Shown: in pieces, positions 25,611 through 34,518 of the stretch | How the letters are laid out: the number at the start of each line of letters is the position of its first letter | How positions within the stretch are numbered: position 1 is the stretch's first letter | Assembly: GCF_022953055.1 (NCBI RefSeq) | Contig: NZ_JALJEJ010000007.1 | Coordinates: 1 to 64,000 of the forward strand | Direction of reading: 5' to 3' | Length of the DNA stretch: 64,000 bases | Source of the DNA: Mucilaginibacter straminoryzae | Lineage (GTDB): Bacteria > Bacteroidota > Bacteroidia > Sphingobacteriales > Sphingobacteriaceae | Translations under genes and position numbers: made by a program | Notes under the pieces: generated by a model | Told to the model about the DNA's origin: nothing | What the model saw: the letters and a program-made list of their open reading frames with translations, nothing else | Database searches by the model: none

Positions 25611-25782
25611 ATAAAACTTAGTGCTTTAAGTTGTGTTACTTAGGGGATTTACCTTAGAGTTCACGTTCTTGAAGCTTTAGAATATTTTTAACGGTCGGAT
25701 TACAAAATCTGGCGGCTTAAAAACTATATTTAGAGCGTAAACATTTACTAATTTTCATATTATCTAATCACAAAAATTTCCA

Positions 25783-26502
25783 ATGAGCAATATTGATAAG
25801 AACGAGTTCAGAAAATACGCAGTAAAACATCATCGTATAAATGGTCTCTACGTAGATAAATTTATTTCAAGCGTAGAAAATAAAATGATGCCTACCGGCA
25901 TTGCTTACCCTGTTGGCATGACGCCTTATATCATCGAAGAGCGTCAGTTAAATGTAGCCCAGATGGACGTGTTCTCGCGTTTAATGATGGACCGCATCAT
26001 TTTCCTTGGTGATGCCATTTACGAGAACATTGCCAACATTATTCAGGCACAGTTGCTGTTCCTGCAATCTGCAGATGCAAAACGCGACATCCAGATTTAT
26101 ATCAACTCTCCAGGTGGTTCAGTTTATGCCGGTCTGGGTATTTACGATACCATGCAATTTGTGAGCAATGATGTGGCTACGATCTGTACCGGTATGGCGG
26201 CTTCAATGGCGGCAGTATTATTATGCGCAGGTGCAGAAGGTAAACGTGCTGCGTTGCCACACTCACGCGTAATGATCCACCAACCATTGGGTGGTGCACA
26301 AGGTCAGGCTTCAGATATCGAGATCACTGCACGTGAGATCCAGAAACTGAAAAAAGAATTGTACGAAATTATCTCTAAACATAGCGGAACACCATATGAA
26401 AAAGTATGGGAAGCTTCAGACCGCGATCACTGGATGATTGCCGAAGAAGCCAAAGAATTTGGCATGGTTGATGAGGTTCTTCGTTCAAACAGCGAGAAAT
26501 AA
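25783..26502 (+). CDS. clpP: ATP-dependent Clp protease proteolytic subunit
   Basis: ClpP forms the tetradecameric serine protease of ClpXP. Catalytic Ser141 lies in GMAASMAAVLLCAG, the His in LPHSRVMIHQPLGG, and the Asp in the SDRDHWMIAEEA segment region. The N-terminal stretch is longer than in E. coli, giving 239 residues. It lies 105 bases upstream of clpX, so clpPX is probably one operon. Confidence 0.97.
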   Translation: MSNIDKNEFRKYAVKHHRINGLYVDKFISSVENKMMPTGIAYPVGMTPYIIEERQLNVAQMDVFSRLMMDRIIFLGDAIYENIANIIQAQLLFLQSADAKRDIQIYINSPGGSVYAGLGIYDTMQFVSNDVATICTGMAASMAAVLLCAGAEGKRAALPHSRVMIHQPLGGAQGQASDIEITAREIQKLKKELYEIISKHSGTPYEKVWEASDRDHWMIAEEAKEFGMVDEVLRSNSEK

Positions 26503-26607
26503 TTTTTAATTGCCATCAGTATTAACTATTGTCCTTTTAGGGGAGGATTGTCGCTGAGGGTTGTGAGTTTAAGGATTAATAGTTAATTTTGAGTAAAACA
26601 TATTCCG

Positions 26608-27846
26608 ATGAATAAAAACAGCAAGGAAATCAGGTGTTCGTTTTGTGGCGCCGGAAAACAGGATTCCCTGATGCTGATTGCCGGTCTTGACGCACACATC
26701 TGCGATAAGTGCGTTAATCAGGCGAATGAGATTTTAGCCGAGGAATTGAAGGTACGTAAGGTAAAGGCTTCACCGTCTGCACCTACCATACTAAAACCGG
26801 CAGAGATCAAGTCTCACCTCGATCAGTATGTTATTGGCCAGGACGACGCAAAGAAGATACTTTCTGTAGCGGTTTACAATCACTATAAACGTTTAAATCA
26901 GCGCGTCGAAAAAGATGAAGTGGAGATTGAAAAATCTAACATCATCATGGTAGGTGAAACCGGTACCGGTAAAACCTTGCTGGCAAAAACGATCGCAAAA
27001 GTTTTAAACGTACCTTTTTGTATCTGCGATGCAACTGTACTTACCGAAGCGGGTTATGTGGGCGAAGACGTGGAAAGTATCCTTACCCGTTTACTGCAGG
27101 CTGCTGACTATGACGTTGCTGCTGCCGAAAAAGGTATCGTTTATATAGATGAGGTTGACAAGATCGCGCGCAAAAGCGATAATGCTTCCATCACCCGTGA
27201 CGTGTCCGGCGAAGGTGTACAGCAGGCTTTGTTAAAAATCCTTGAGGGTACCATGGTAAACGTTCCACCGCAAGGCGGACGTAAACACCCCGATCAGAAA
27301 ATGATCACCGTGAACACTAATAACATTCTGTTTATTTGCGGTGGTGCTTTTGACGGTATCGAGAAGAAGATTGCAAGCCGTTTGCGTACGCAAACTGTAG
27401 GTTACAAAATGAAACGCGACGAAAGCGAAGTAGATCTTAAGAACCTGTATAAGTATATTACACCACAAGACCTGAAATCTTTTGGTCTAATACCTGAGCT
27501 GATCGGCCGTTTACCGGTGTTAACTTATCTGAACCCGCTTGACCGTAGCGCCTTGCACAATATTCTTACACAGCCTAAGAATTCATTATTAAAGCAGTAT
27601 AAAAAACTGTTTGAATACGAAGGTGTAAAGCTGGAGTTTGAAGAAGATGTGCTTGACTTTATTGTTGATAAGGCGATGGAGTTTAAGTTAGGCGCACGTG
27701 GCCTTCGTTCTATCTGCGAAGCGATCATGATCGATGCGATGTTCGACTTCCCGTCCCAAAAAGACGTGAAAAGTTTAACAGTAACGTTAGATTACGCCCG
27801 CGAGAAGTTCGAGAAATCTGATCTTAAAAAGCTGAAAGTTGCGTAA
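26608..27846 (+). CDS. clpX: ATP-dependent Clp protease ATPase subunit ClpX
   Basis: ClpX unfolds substrates for ClpP. The N-terminal zinc-binding domain has [11 protein letters not shown] and ICDKCV. Walker A GETGTGKT is at residues 116-123, Walker B in [14 protein letters not shown], and the pore and sensor elements follow ([25 protein letters not shown]). At 412 residues it has normal length. The downstream hairpin at 27890-27916 probably ends the clpPX transcript. Confidence 0.97.
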   Translation: MNKNSKEIRCSFCGAGKQDSLMLIAGLDAHICDKCVNQANEILAEELKVRKVKASPSAPTILKPAEIKSHLDQYVIGQDDAKKILSVAVYNHYKRLNQRVEKDEVEIEKSNIIMVGETGTGKTLLAKTIAKVLNVPFCICDATVLTEAGYVGEDVESILTRLLQAADYDVAAAEKGIVYIDEVDKIARKSDNASITRDVSGEGVQQALLKILEGTMVNVPPQGGRKHPDQKMITVNTNNILFICGGAFDGIEKKIASRLRTQTVGYKMKRDESEVDLKNLYKYITPQDLKSFGLIPELIGRLPVLTYLNPLDRSALHNILTQPKNSLLKQYKKLFEYEGVKLEFEEDVLDFIVDKAMEFKLGARGLRSICEAIMIDAMFDFPSQKDVKSLTVTLDYAREKFEKSDLKKLKVA

Positions 27847-27889
27847 ACGTCGGCTAAATATTAAGAAAATAATTCGCACAAGCGAAACG

Positions 27890-27916
27890 CAAACCCTGGT
27901 GAAACGCCGGGGTTTG
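27890..27916 (+). terminator. Hairpin after clpX
   Basis: CAAACCCTGG/CCGGGGTTTG arms with one mismatch; no long T run follows, so termination efficiency is uncertain. Confidence 0.6.
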
Positions 27917-27930
27917 TCGTATAATAAGAA

Positions 27931-28045
27931 GTCGTGTCATTGCGAGGAGGGACGACGAAGCAATCTCGTCGGTACACTTGCAACGTAACGAATCACAAAG
28001 ACTTATCACAATTAAAAGTCCCCTCATGGGGAGGGGCAGATGTTA
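27931..28045. repeat. REP-like box plus CCCCTC unit before the AMP nucleosidase gene
   Basis: GTCATTGCGAGGAGGGACGA followed by CGAAGCAATCTCGTCGG starts near 27936; it is related to the 566-604 pair. AAGTCCCCTCATGGGGAGGG near 28017 is the pyrimidine/purine family. The apparent coding in this stretch is discounted. Confidence 0.65.
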
Positions 28046-28056
28046 AAAGAGGAAAT

Positions 28057-28920
28057 ATGAACGAAGAAATCGAAATCAAAAAAAATCCTGAGATTGTTGA
28101 ACAGTCAAAACAGGTAAAAGAAGTGCAAAGCCCTGTAAAATCTGGTTTAAAAACCAAAGACTCTATTGTGGCCAATTGGTTGCCGAGGTACACGGGGCGT
28201 CCTCTTGATCAGTTTGGCAGCTACATCATCCTGACCAATTTTTCGAAGTATCTGCAACTATTTTCGGAGTGGCATGATAATGCGCCGATAATGGGTCTGG
28301 ATAAACCAATGCAAAGCGTAACGGCTAATGGTATCACCATTATCAACTTTGGTATGGGGAGCCCGGTTGCTGCTACGGTGATGGATCTGCTTACCGCAAT
28401 TCATCCTAAAGCCGCAATCTTTTTGGGTAAGTGCGGCGGTTTAAAAAAGAAAAATGCCGTAGGTGACCTGATCCTGCCGATTGCGGCGATAAGGGGAGAA
28501 GGTACATCGAATGATTACCTGCCGCCAGAAGTCCCTGCGTTGCCTTCTTTCGCTTTGCAAAAAGCAATCTCAACCACCATACGTGATATGGGCCGCGATT
28601 ATTGGACTGGTACCTGCTATACCACCAACCGCCGTGTTTGGGAGCACGACAAGGAGTTTAAACGTTATCTGAAAACGCTTCGTGCAATGGCGGTAGATAT
28701 GGAAACCGCTACTATATTCACTACGGGTTTCTTCAACAAGATCCCTACCGGCGCTTTGTTGCTGGTATCAGATCAGCCGATGATTCCCGAAGGTGTTAAA
28801 ACTGCTGAAAGCGACTCTAAAGTAACTGAACAGTACGTAGAGCAGCACCTGCGTGTCGGGATAGATTCATTAAAACAGCTGATCAATAATGGATTAACCG
28901 TAAAACATCTGCGGTTCTAA
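28057..28920 (+). CDS. amn: AMP nucleosidase
   Basis: Amn splits AMP into adenine and ribose 5-phosphate. The 287-residue protein carries the nucleoside phosphorylase-type core: INFGMGSPVAATVMDLLTA, IFLGKCGGLKKK, RGEGTSNDYLPPEVPALPS, and AVDMETATIFTTGFFN with the catalytic Glu; SDQPMIPEGVKT follows. It is the short, Bacteroidota-type form without the N-terminal regulatory domain of the E. coli enzyme. The ATG at 28057 has AAGAGG just upstream. The frame extends to 27934 through repeat DNA, which is rejected. Confidence 0.92.
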   Translation: MNEEIEIKKNPEIVEQSKQVKEVQSPVKSGLKTKDSIVANWLPRYTGRPLDQFGSYIILTNFSKYLQLFSEWHDNAPIMGLDKPMQSVTANGITIINFGMGSPVAATVMDLLTAIHPKAAIFLGKCGGLKKKNAVGDLILPIAAIRGEGTSNDYLPPEVPALPSFALQKAISTTIRDMGRDYWTGTCYTTNRRVWEHDKEFKRYLKTLRAMAVDMETATIFTTGFFNKIPTGALLLVSDQPMIPEGVKTAESDSKVTEQYVEQHLRVGIDSLKQLINNGLTVKHLRF

Positions 28921-28944
28921 ATCTCTATCATTTTAATATACTTT

Positions 28945-28983
28945 TTGCAAATATGCTATTGCTTATTAATAGCCTATTTGCAA
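28945..28983. promoter_or_regulatory. 16-bp-arm palindrome upstream of cysteine synthase, candidate operator
   Basis: TTGCAAATATGCTATT and AATAGCCTATTTGCAA are inverted copies with one mismatch and a seven-base spacer. The downstream arm ends 12 bases before the ATG at 28996. The position suits regulator binding over the promoter, or an RNA hairpin at the 5' end. Confidence 0.55.
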
Positions 28984-28995
28984 TTTTGCGTTTAT

Positions 28996-30357
28996 ATGTG
29001 GCATAACAATATACTTGAAACTATTGGCAACACGCCGATGGTAAAATTGAACAGGATTACCAAGGATATTCCTGCAACGGTTCTGGCGAAGATAGAAACC
29101 ACCAACCCAGGTAATTCTATAAAAGACCGTATGGCCCTGAAAATGATTGAGGATGCAGAGAAGGATGGCCGTTTGAAACCGGGGGGTACCATCATCGAAG
29201 GTACTTCTGGTAACACTGGTATGGGCCTGGCTATTGCTGCCGTGATAAAAGGTTACAAGTGTATTTTCACCAGTACTGATAAGCAGTCAAAAGAAAAATT
29301 TGACGCTTTGCGTGCCTTTGGAGCCGAAGTGATTGTTTGCCCTACTAACGTAGACCCGGAAGATCCGCGTTCTTATTATTCGGTTTCTTCACGTTTAGAA
29401 CGCGAGGTGCCAAATTCCTGGAAACCTAATCAGTACGATAATCCTTCAAACAGCAAAGCAAACTACGAACAGACTGGCCCGGAAATTTGGGAGCAGACTG
29501 AAGGGAAGGTAACTCATATCGTTGTTGGCGTAGGCACTGGGGGAACCATCTCTGGTACGGCTAAGTATCTGAAGGAGAAAAATCCGGCTATCCAGGTTTT
29601 GGGTATCGATACTTACGGGTCGGTATTTAAAAAATATAAAGAAACAGGCGTTTTTGATAAGGAAGAGATCTATCCGTACATCACTGAAGGTATTGGCGAG
29701 GATTTCCTACCGGAGAACGTAGATTTTACGCTGATCGATCATTTTGAAAAGGTGACCGATAAGGATGCCGCGTTGATGACGCGCGAGATTGCACGCCGGG
29801 AAGGAATATTTGCCGGTAACTCTTCTGGGGCGGCATTAGCTGGGTTGTTGCAGATGAAAGATCGCTTTAAGGAAGGCGATGTGGTGGTAGTGATCTTCCC
29901 TGACCATGGCACGCGTTACCTGGGTAAAATGTATAACGAGGACTGGCTGCGCGAACGCGGTTTCCTTGCCGATGATAAGTTGACAGCCCGTGATATACTG
30001 AATAAAAAAGAGAACCCGGAAATTATCACCCTTGATATCGAGAAAAGCGTGTTAGAAGCGATCAATACCATCAAAACGCAAAATATTTCGCAAATACCTG
30101 TTACACAAAAAGGCATGGTAGTGGGTAAGGTTACAGAAAGCGATATTCTTACCGCATTGTTAGAAAACCCCGGATTAAAATCTCAACCGATTAGCACCAT
30201 CATCACCGCACCGTTTCCATTCGTTGATCTGAACACTTCGATCGATAAGATCTCATCCATGATCAATAAAGATAATATTGCGGTATTGGTAGAGGATGAG
30301 CATGGTAAAATTGAAATCATCACCCAATTTGATATCATCACTGCCATGGCAGGATAA
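28996..30357 (+). CDS. Pyridoxal-phosphate cysteine synthase/cystathionine beta-synthase with CBS domains
   Basis: The 453-residue protein fuses a fold-type II PLP enzyme to two CBS domains. MWHNNILETIGNTPMVKLNR starts the enzyme; NPGNSIKDRMAL holds the PLP Lys, SGNTGMGLA the substrate-binding loop, and GVGTGGTISGTAKY the phosphate loop. The CBS pair, from about residue 335, reads SQIPVTQKGMVVGKVTESDI and then NIAVLVEDEHGKIEIITQFD, and could bind adenosyl ligands. Whether it makes cysteine or cystathionine cannot be settled here. The upstream ATG at 28945 is rejected because it lies inside the palindrome. Confidence 0.92.
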   Translation: MWHNNILETIGNTPMVKLNRITKDIPATVLAKIETTNPGNSIKDRMALKMIEDAEKDGRLKPGGTIIEGTSGNTGMGLAIAAVIKGYKCIFTSTDKQSKEKFDALRAFGAEVIVCPTNVDPEDPRSYYSVSSRLEREVPNSWKPNQYDNPSNSKANYEQTGPEIWEQTEGKVTHIVVGVGTGGTISGTAKYLKEKNPAIQVLGIDTYGSVFKKYKETGVFDKEEIYPYITEGIGEDFLPENVDFTLIDHFEKVTDKDAALMTREIARREGIFAGNSSGAALAGLLQMKDRFKEGDVVVVIFPDHGTRYLGKMYNEDWLRERGFLADDKLTARDILNKKENPEIITLDIEKSVLEAINTIKTQNISQIPVTQKGMVVGKVTESDILTALLENPGLKSQPISTIITAPFPFVDLNTSIDKISSMINKDNIAVLVEDEHGKIEIITQFDIITAMAG

Positions 30358-30389
30358 TGAGTTAGAAGCAAGAAACAAGAGTCAAAAAT

Positions 30390-30434
30390 CAAGACAAAAG
30401 GTGTTGAGCGAATAGCTTAACGCCTTTTGTCTTG
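30390..30434. terminator. Bidirectional hairpin between convergent genes
   Basis: CAAGACAAAAGGTGTT and AACGCCTTTTGTCTTG are 16-bp arms with one G-T type mismatch. Genes converge on both sides, and the A/T-rich arms could serve both strands. Confidence 0.65.
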
Positions 30435-30476
30435 CCCGTAACTTAATCTCAAATCTTGCTGACGTAGATTTTGCAA

Positions 30477-32030
30477 TTAGTTTTCCCGGCTTTCTTTCAG
30501 GTGCTTTTTATAGATTTCTCTCAGCTCTGGTTTTATCCCTTTAATCAGGAAGATACCCGTGCCTTTTTCGCGTGAAAGGGTATCTGTAACTTCTCCAATT
30601 TTTTCGATGGATTGAGAAACTGGTACTAAATCGCTCACGTCATCGTCATCACTGATATAGATAATATTGTCGATATCTAAATGCTCAGGAGCCCAGAGTG
30701 CAAAACTACTGTTCAAACTGATGCTTGGTGGCAGTCCGTATTGCGGTCCGTAATGGAAAAATGCAGCAGCTTCGCCATAATTATCACTAAAAACGATGGT
30801 CTTACTTTGTTCTGCAGCTGGTAAAGCGTGGAAGGCCTTCGCACTTTTTTCAACCATTTCTACCCACCCGTGCATGTCGGCATAATCCTGCGTCAGCGGA
30901 TGTTGTTTATGATCTTCCCAGGTGTTAGCAAATTTTAACACCGGAAAGTTCTGTTTCAGCTTCTTCAGGTAAGCTATCATCTGGTCAACCGGCATGATAG
31001 GTAATGCAATGGGTAATAGCAGCAGGTGAGGGAGCGTTAGTACCAATAATACAGCGATTCTCAAGGGCTTCCATGACGATTTTAAAACCCGCTCTATCAT
31101 GTACGCCCCCGCAGCAAAAAGCATCGGATAAGCCGGGAAAAGGTAATAGCTTTTGCCGTTCATCTTCAGTAAAAATGCAAAGACTACCAGATAGGCTATT
31201 CCAAGGAACATGAAACGGCGGAGTTTATAGGAGAGAAATAGGCCGCCTAAACCTGCCAACCATACCAGTGAGCTAATGCCTTGGTAGACGAATTGCTGAA
31301 TCACAAAATCTTGCCAGTGATTATACTGTAATTGCTGGCTCTGCAGCTTGTTCATGTGCGAAATTGCAGGTATGTGGTGCGTTAGCTGCCAAACGATATT
31401 GGGCAATATCATGATGATAGCGATAACCGCGCTTATCAGAAAGGGCTTGCTGATAAGCATTTTTCGTTGCCGTGTACAAAGCAAACCGATAATCAGGGCA
31501 ACTACATAGAACAGCATCGTGTACTTTGTAAGTATGCCAAACCCTACGGCCACCCCAAAAAAGTATAAATACTTATCCTCCTTTGTATTGATGAATTTTG
31601 CCAGCAAAAGCGTAGCAAATACCCACCAGAACTGGTCGAAAATAACAGGCTGAAACAGGTAATCGCTGGCAACAAATGCCGGGGATAGAATTAAAGTTAG
31701 GCAGGTAATAGCGATGGCAAACCTTCTGCCGCCGAATTCAACCACCAGTTTGCCGGCCACCCACACCATGGCAGCCGCAAATAAAGCGGGGAAAATACGT
31801 GTTGCAATAAGCGAACCGACTAAAACATGGTTAACAATAAAGGCAAGGAAACCGATGAATGGCGGCACCTCTTTGTAACCCCATGCCAGGTGGTCGCCCA
31901 GGGCCAGGTGCAGCAGTTCGTCGCGGTGAAAGCCGTAACGGTTAAGCGCAAGCATGTTCAGCAGCAGTTTAAGCCCCGCAAAAATTAATATAAAATTACC
32001 GTAGGTTGGTTTGCGGTTGATGTATGACAT
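30477..32030 (-). CDS. GT39/ArnT-like glycosyltransferase membrane protein
   Basis: The 517-residue protein has about ten transmembrane segments after MSYINRKPTYGNFIL. The first loop contains NRYGFHRDELLHLALGDHLA, where the Asp-Glu matches the catalytic acidic pair of the dolichol/polyprenyl-phosphate-mannose (PMT) family, and AWGYKEVPPFIGFLA follows as in ArnT-like proteins. Its C-terminal soluble part follows the last helix. It probably moves a sugar from an undecaprenyl-linked donor onto an envelope acceptor; donor and acceptor are unknown. The start is taken at 32030 rather than 32063. Confidence 0.85.
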   Translation of the reverse strand: MSYINRKPTYGNFILIFAGLKLLLNMLALNRYGFHRDELLHLALGDHLAWGYKEVPPFIGFLAFIVNHVLVGSLIATRIFPALFAAAMVWVAGKLVVEFGGRRFAIAITCLTLILSPAFVASDYLFQPVIFDQFWWVFATLLLAKFINTKEDKYLYFFGVAVGFGILTKYTMLFYVVALIIGLLCTRQRKMLISKPFLISAVIAIIMILPNIVWQLTHHIPAISHMNKLQSQQLQYNHWQDFVIQQFVYQGISSLVWLAGLGGLFLSYKLRRFMFLGIAYLVVFAFLLKMNGKSYYLFPAYPMLFAAGAYMIERVLKSSWKPLRIAVLLVLTLPHLLLLPIALPIMPVDQMIAYLKKLKQNFPVLKFANTWEDHKQHPLTQDYADMHGWVEMVEKSAKAFHALPAAEQSKTIVFSDNYGEAAAFFHYGPQYGLPPSISLNSSFALWAPEHLDIDNIIYISDDDDVSDLVPVSQSIEKIGEVTDTLSREKGTGIFLIKGIKPELREIYKKHLKESREN

Positions 32031-32129
32031 TCCTTGCGTTAGGTTAACTGGCTGAAAATACAAATTCGGTTTAAGATAGTGATAACTTTGTTATCGCAAA
32101 CCTTATGGTTGTATTTTACCAGCGATCCA

Positions 32130-32159
32130 AAAAAAAATGCCCTCCGGAAGAAGGGCATT
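32130..32159 (-). terminator. Terminator of murA
   Basis: AATGCCCT/AGGGCATT arms; on the minus strand the stem runs into nine T. Confidence 0.9.
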
Positions 32160-32181
32160 GAAATCTTTTATTTTTCTGGCA

Positions 32182-33489
32182 TCATATTCTGGTAATATCG
32201 GCGCCAAGTGCCTTTAAGCGCTTATCAATATGTTGATATCCGCGTTCAATTTGCTCTATGTTGTAAATAGTAGATTGTCCCTGGGCGGATAAAGCGGCGA
32301 TCAGTAAGGATACGCCGGCACGAATGTCGGGCGAAGTCATCGAAATACCGCGGAGCTTTACCTGGTTGTCCAGTCCTATTACGGTAGCGCGGTGCGGATC
32401 GCAAAGAATGATCTGCGCACCCATATCCAGTAGTTTATCTACAAAGAATAAGCGGCTCTCAAACATCTTTTGGTGAATCAATACCGAACCTTTGGCCTGG
32501 ATAGCTACCACCAGCACGATACTCAACAGGTCGGGGGTGAAGCCCGGCCATGGTGCGTCGGCAATGGTCATGATAGAACCGTCGATGAAGGTCTCTATTT
32601 CGTAATGGCTTTGTGCAGGGATATAAATATCATCGCCGCGAAGTTCAAGTTTAATACCCAAACGGCGGAACACGTCCGGGATCATGCCCAGTTCCTTGTA
32701 CTGCACGTTTTTAATGGTGATCTCTGACCCGGTCATGGCGGCAAGGCCGATGAAAGAACCAATCTCGATCATATCCGGCAGCATGCGGTGTTCGGTTCCC
32801 TTCAGTTCGGTAACGCCTTCTATGGTAAGCAGGTTAGAACCAATACCGCTAATCTTTGCACCCATGCGGTTCAGCATTTTGCAAAGCTGCTGTAGGTAAG
32901 GTTCGCAAGCCGCGTTGTAGATGGTGGTAGTGCCTTTTGCCAGCACAGCCGCCATTACCACGTTGGCTGTACCGGTTACGGAAGCTTCATCTAGTAGGAT
33001 ATAAGTTCCGCGAAGATCGCTGGCGTCTACATTATAAAAACCATCTTCTGGATTATAATTAAAACGTGCCCCTAATTTTTCAAAGCCCAGGAAGTGCGTA
33101 TCCAGACGTCTGCGACCGATTTTATCACCACCCGGTTTGGGAATGGAAGCTTTACCGAACCGTGCCAGCAACGGACCGACGATCATGATCGAGCCGCGCA
33201 GGCTGCCACCTTTAGACTTAAATTCCTCTGACTGGAAAAAGTTGGTATTGATGTCTTTAGCCTGGAAGCGATAAGTATCTTCGCTAACGCGTTCAACAAT
33301 CACACCCATATCACCAAGCAGTTCAATCAGCTTGTTGACGTCTTTGATATCGGGTATATTGCTGATCGTTACCGGCTCGCTTGTTAATAAAACCGCCGAT
33401 AATATTTGCAAAGCTTCGTTTTTTGCACCCTGAGGAACAATTTCACCTTTGAGCGGTTTGCCGCCCTGTATTACAAAAGCATTTTTCAT
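32182..33489 (-). CDS. murA: UDP-N-acetylglucosamine 1-carboxyvinyltransferase (Asp-type MurA)
   Basis: MurA transfers enolpyruvate from PEP to UDP-GlcNAc, the first committed step of peptidoglycan synthesis. MKNAFVIQGGKPLKGEIVPQ and GAKNEALQIL carry the Lys-Asn site, and LRGSIMIVGPLLARFGKASI leads into the catalytic loop. Here the loop reads PGGDKIGRRR, so residue 122 is Asp where E. coli has Cys115. That substitution is known in other bacteria to leave the enzyme active and insensitive to fosfomycin. Length 435 is normal. A DUF4290 gene lies upstream on the same strand. Confidence 0.96.
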   Translation of the reverse strand: MKNAFVIQGGKPLKGEIVPQGAKNEALQILSAVLLTSEPVTISNIPDIKDVNKLIELLGDMGVIVERVSEDTYRFQAKDINTNFFQSEEFKSKGGSLRGSIMIVGPLLARFGKASIPKPGGDKIGRRRLDTHFLGFEKLGARFNYNPEDGFYNVDASDLRGTYILLDEASVTGTANVVMAAVLAKGTTTIYNAACEPYLQQLCKMLNRMGAKISGIGSNLLTIEGVTELKGTEHRMLPDMIEIGSFIGLAAMTGSEITIKNVQYKELGMIPDVFRRLGIKLELRGDDIYIPAQSHYEIETFIDGSIMTIADAPWPGFTPDLLSIVLVVAIQAKGSVLIHQKMFESRLFFVDKLLDMGAQIILCDPHRATVIGLDNQVKLRGISMTSPDIRAGVSLLIAALSAQGQSTIYNIEQIERGYQHIDKRLKALGADITRI

Positions 33490-33608
33490 GTATCTTACGT
33501 ATAGGTTTACTATGCCTCAGTTTATAACGTTTGAAGCCTGTAAAAGTATGCAGCTAAGTTACATTAAAGTACCTTAAAGTCCTAAAGGCAATCCTTCAAC
33601 ACCTGGGT

Positions 33609-34322
33609 TTAGCGCTGTTTGCGGTTACGCTGATTGTTGTTGTTATTGTTGCGCTGGTTGTTATTATTGCGCTGGTTGTTGTTATTACGCTGGTTGTTGT
33701 TATTACGTTGGTTATTGTTACGTGGGTTATTATTCTGCGGGTTAGCACGATATTCAACCCTGTTAAGGTTAACGTTGTCTTCCAGCGAAAGCGCACCGCC
33801 AGACATTTCTTTCAAGTCTGAAAGGATAATTTCATCGGCTACGGAATCTTTGTTCCATTGTACGTACGCCATTTTCATGAAGTTGGCAATCGCCTGTACC
33901 ATATGCTGTTTGCGTGCCGGGTCGTCAATGCTTTTGGCTTTCTCCATCATGTATTCAATGGTTTTGCCATAATGCTTAAAGCGTATACGCTGGTTAGGGT
34001 ATTTCAGCGGAGCAGGCTTTACGTAAAGCGCTTCGGCTTCCGGAACCGGGTATGGAGAATCTACGTCTATCTTAAAATCAGAAATGATATGGAGGTGATC
34101 CCAAAGTTTATGTTTAAAGTCGGCAACATCACGCAGGTGAGGGTTCAGGAAACCCATCAAGTCTATCACTACTTGCGCGTAACGGTTACGTTCTTCTTTA
34201 GTAGGCAGGTTAACAATATATTTAACCATGTTCTGCACGTTACGACCGTATTCAGACAGGATCAGTTTATTGCGGGTAGAGTTATAATCAAACTCTTTCT
34301 GAGGCTTTGCAAATGATGCCAT
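33609..34322 (-). CDS. DUF4290 protein with Asn/Gln-rich tail
   Basis: The first 185 residues (MASFAKPQKEFDYNSTRNKL, EYGRNVQNMVKYIVN, IRFKHYGKTIEYMMEKAKSI) match the DUF4290 family common in Bacteroidota. The last 45 residues are almost wholly Asn, Gln and Arg in units such as NNQRNNNNQRNNNNQRN, encoded by triplet-like repeats at about 33618-33730. The tail is low complexity and could bind nucleic acid or phase-separate, but this is inference. The strong upstream promoter and the murA neighbour suggest a role tied to growth or envelope. Confidence 0.9.
   Translation of the reverse strand: MASFAKPQKEFDYNSTRNKLILSEYGRNVQNMVKYIVNLPTKEERNRYAQVVIDLMGFLNPHLRDVADFKHKLWDHLHIISDFKIDVDSPYPVPEAEALYVKPAPLKYPNQRIRFKHYGKTIEYMMEKAKSIDDPARKQHMVQAIANFMKMAYVQWNKDSVADEIILSDLKEMSGGALSLEDNVNLNRVEYRANPQNNNPRNNNQRNNNNQRNNNNQRNNNNQRNNNNNNQRNRKQR
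33618..33730 (-). repeat. Triplet-type microsatellite encoding the Asn/Gln-rich tail
   Basis: The plus strand shows repeated GTTGTTATTACGCTGGTT units with small changes. Such in-frame repeats can change length by slippage without breaking the frame. Confidence 0.8.
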
Positions 34323-34420
34323 GTAAAATTAATAAAGCTTTTTTGTACTTGCTGCGCCTGTAAATGCTTAGGGCAAATGCGCAATGCAGCGACAAGTGTA
34401 ATTCTTTTATTGTAGTAACG

Positions 34421-34452
34421 CAAATATATATTTTTTGTGTTAATTTTTCAAA
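34421..34452 (-). promoter_or_regulatory. Bacteroidota promoter TTTG-N20-TATATTTG for the DUF4290 gene
   Basis: On the minus strand the -33 TTTG (34449-34452) and the -7 TATATTTG (34421-34428) are separated by 20 bases, matching the consensus fully. The predicted leader is about 90 bases. Confidence 0.65.
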
Positions 34453-34518
34453 CCGTTTAAAGCGGCTATTACCGAAACATGAACTAGAACTTCGGCGAAG
34501 CCAAAATATTGTTTTCCT

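Noticed and set aside
27934..28056. Upstream extension of the AMP nucleosidase
   Set aside because: The stretch is made of REP-like repeat DNA, and the better ATG with AAGAGG is at 28057.
28945..28995. Upstream start for the cysteine synthase
   Set aside because: It lies inside a perfect-looking palindrome, and the family start MWHNN is at 28996.
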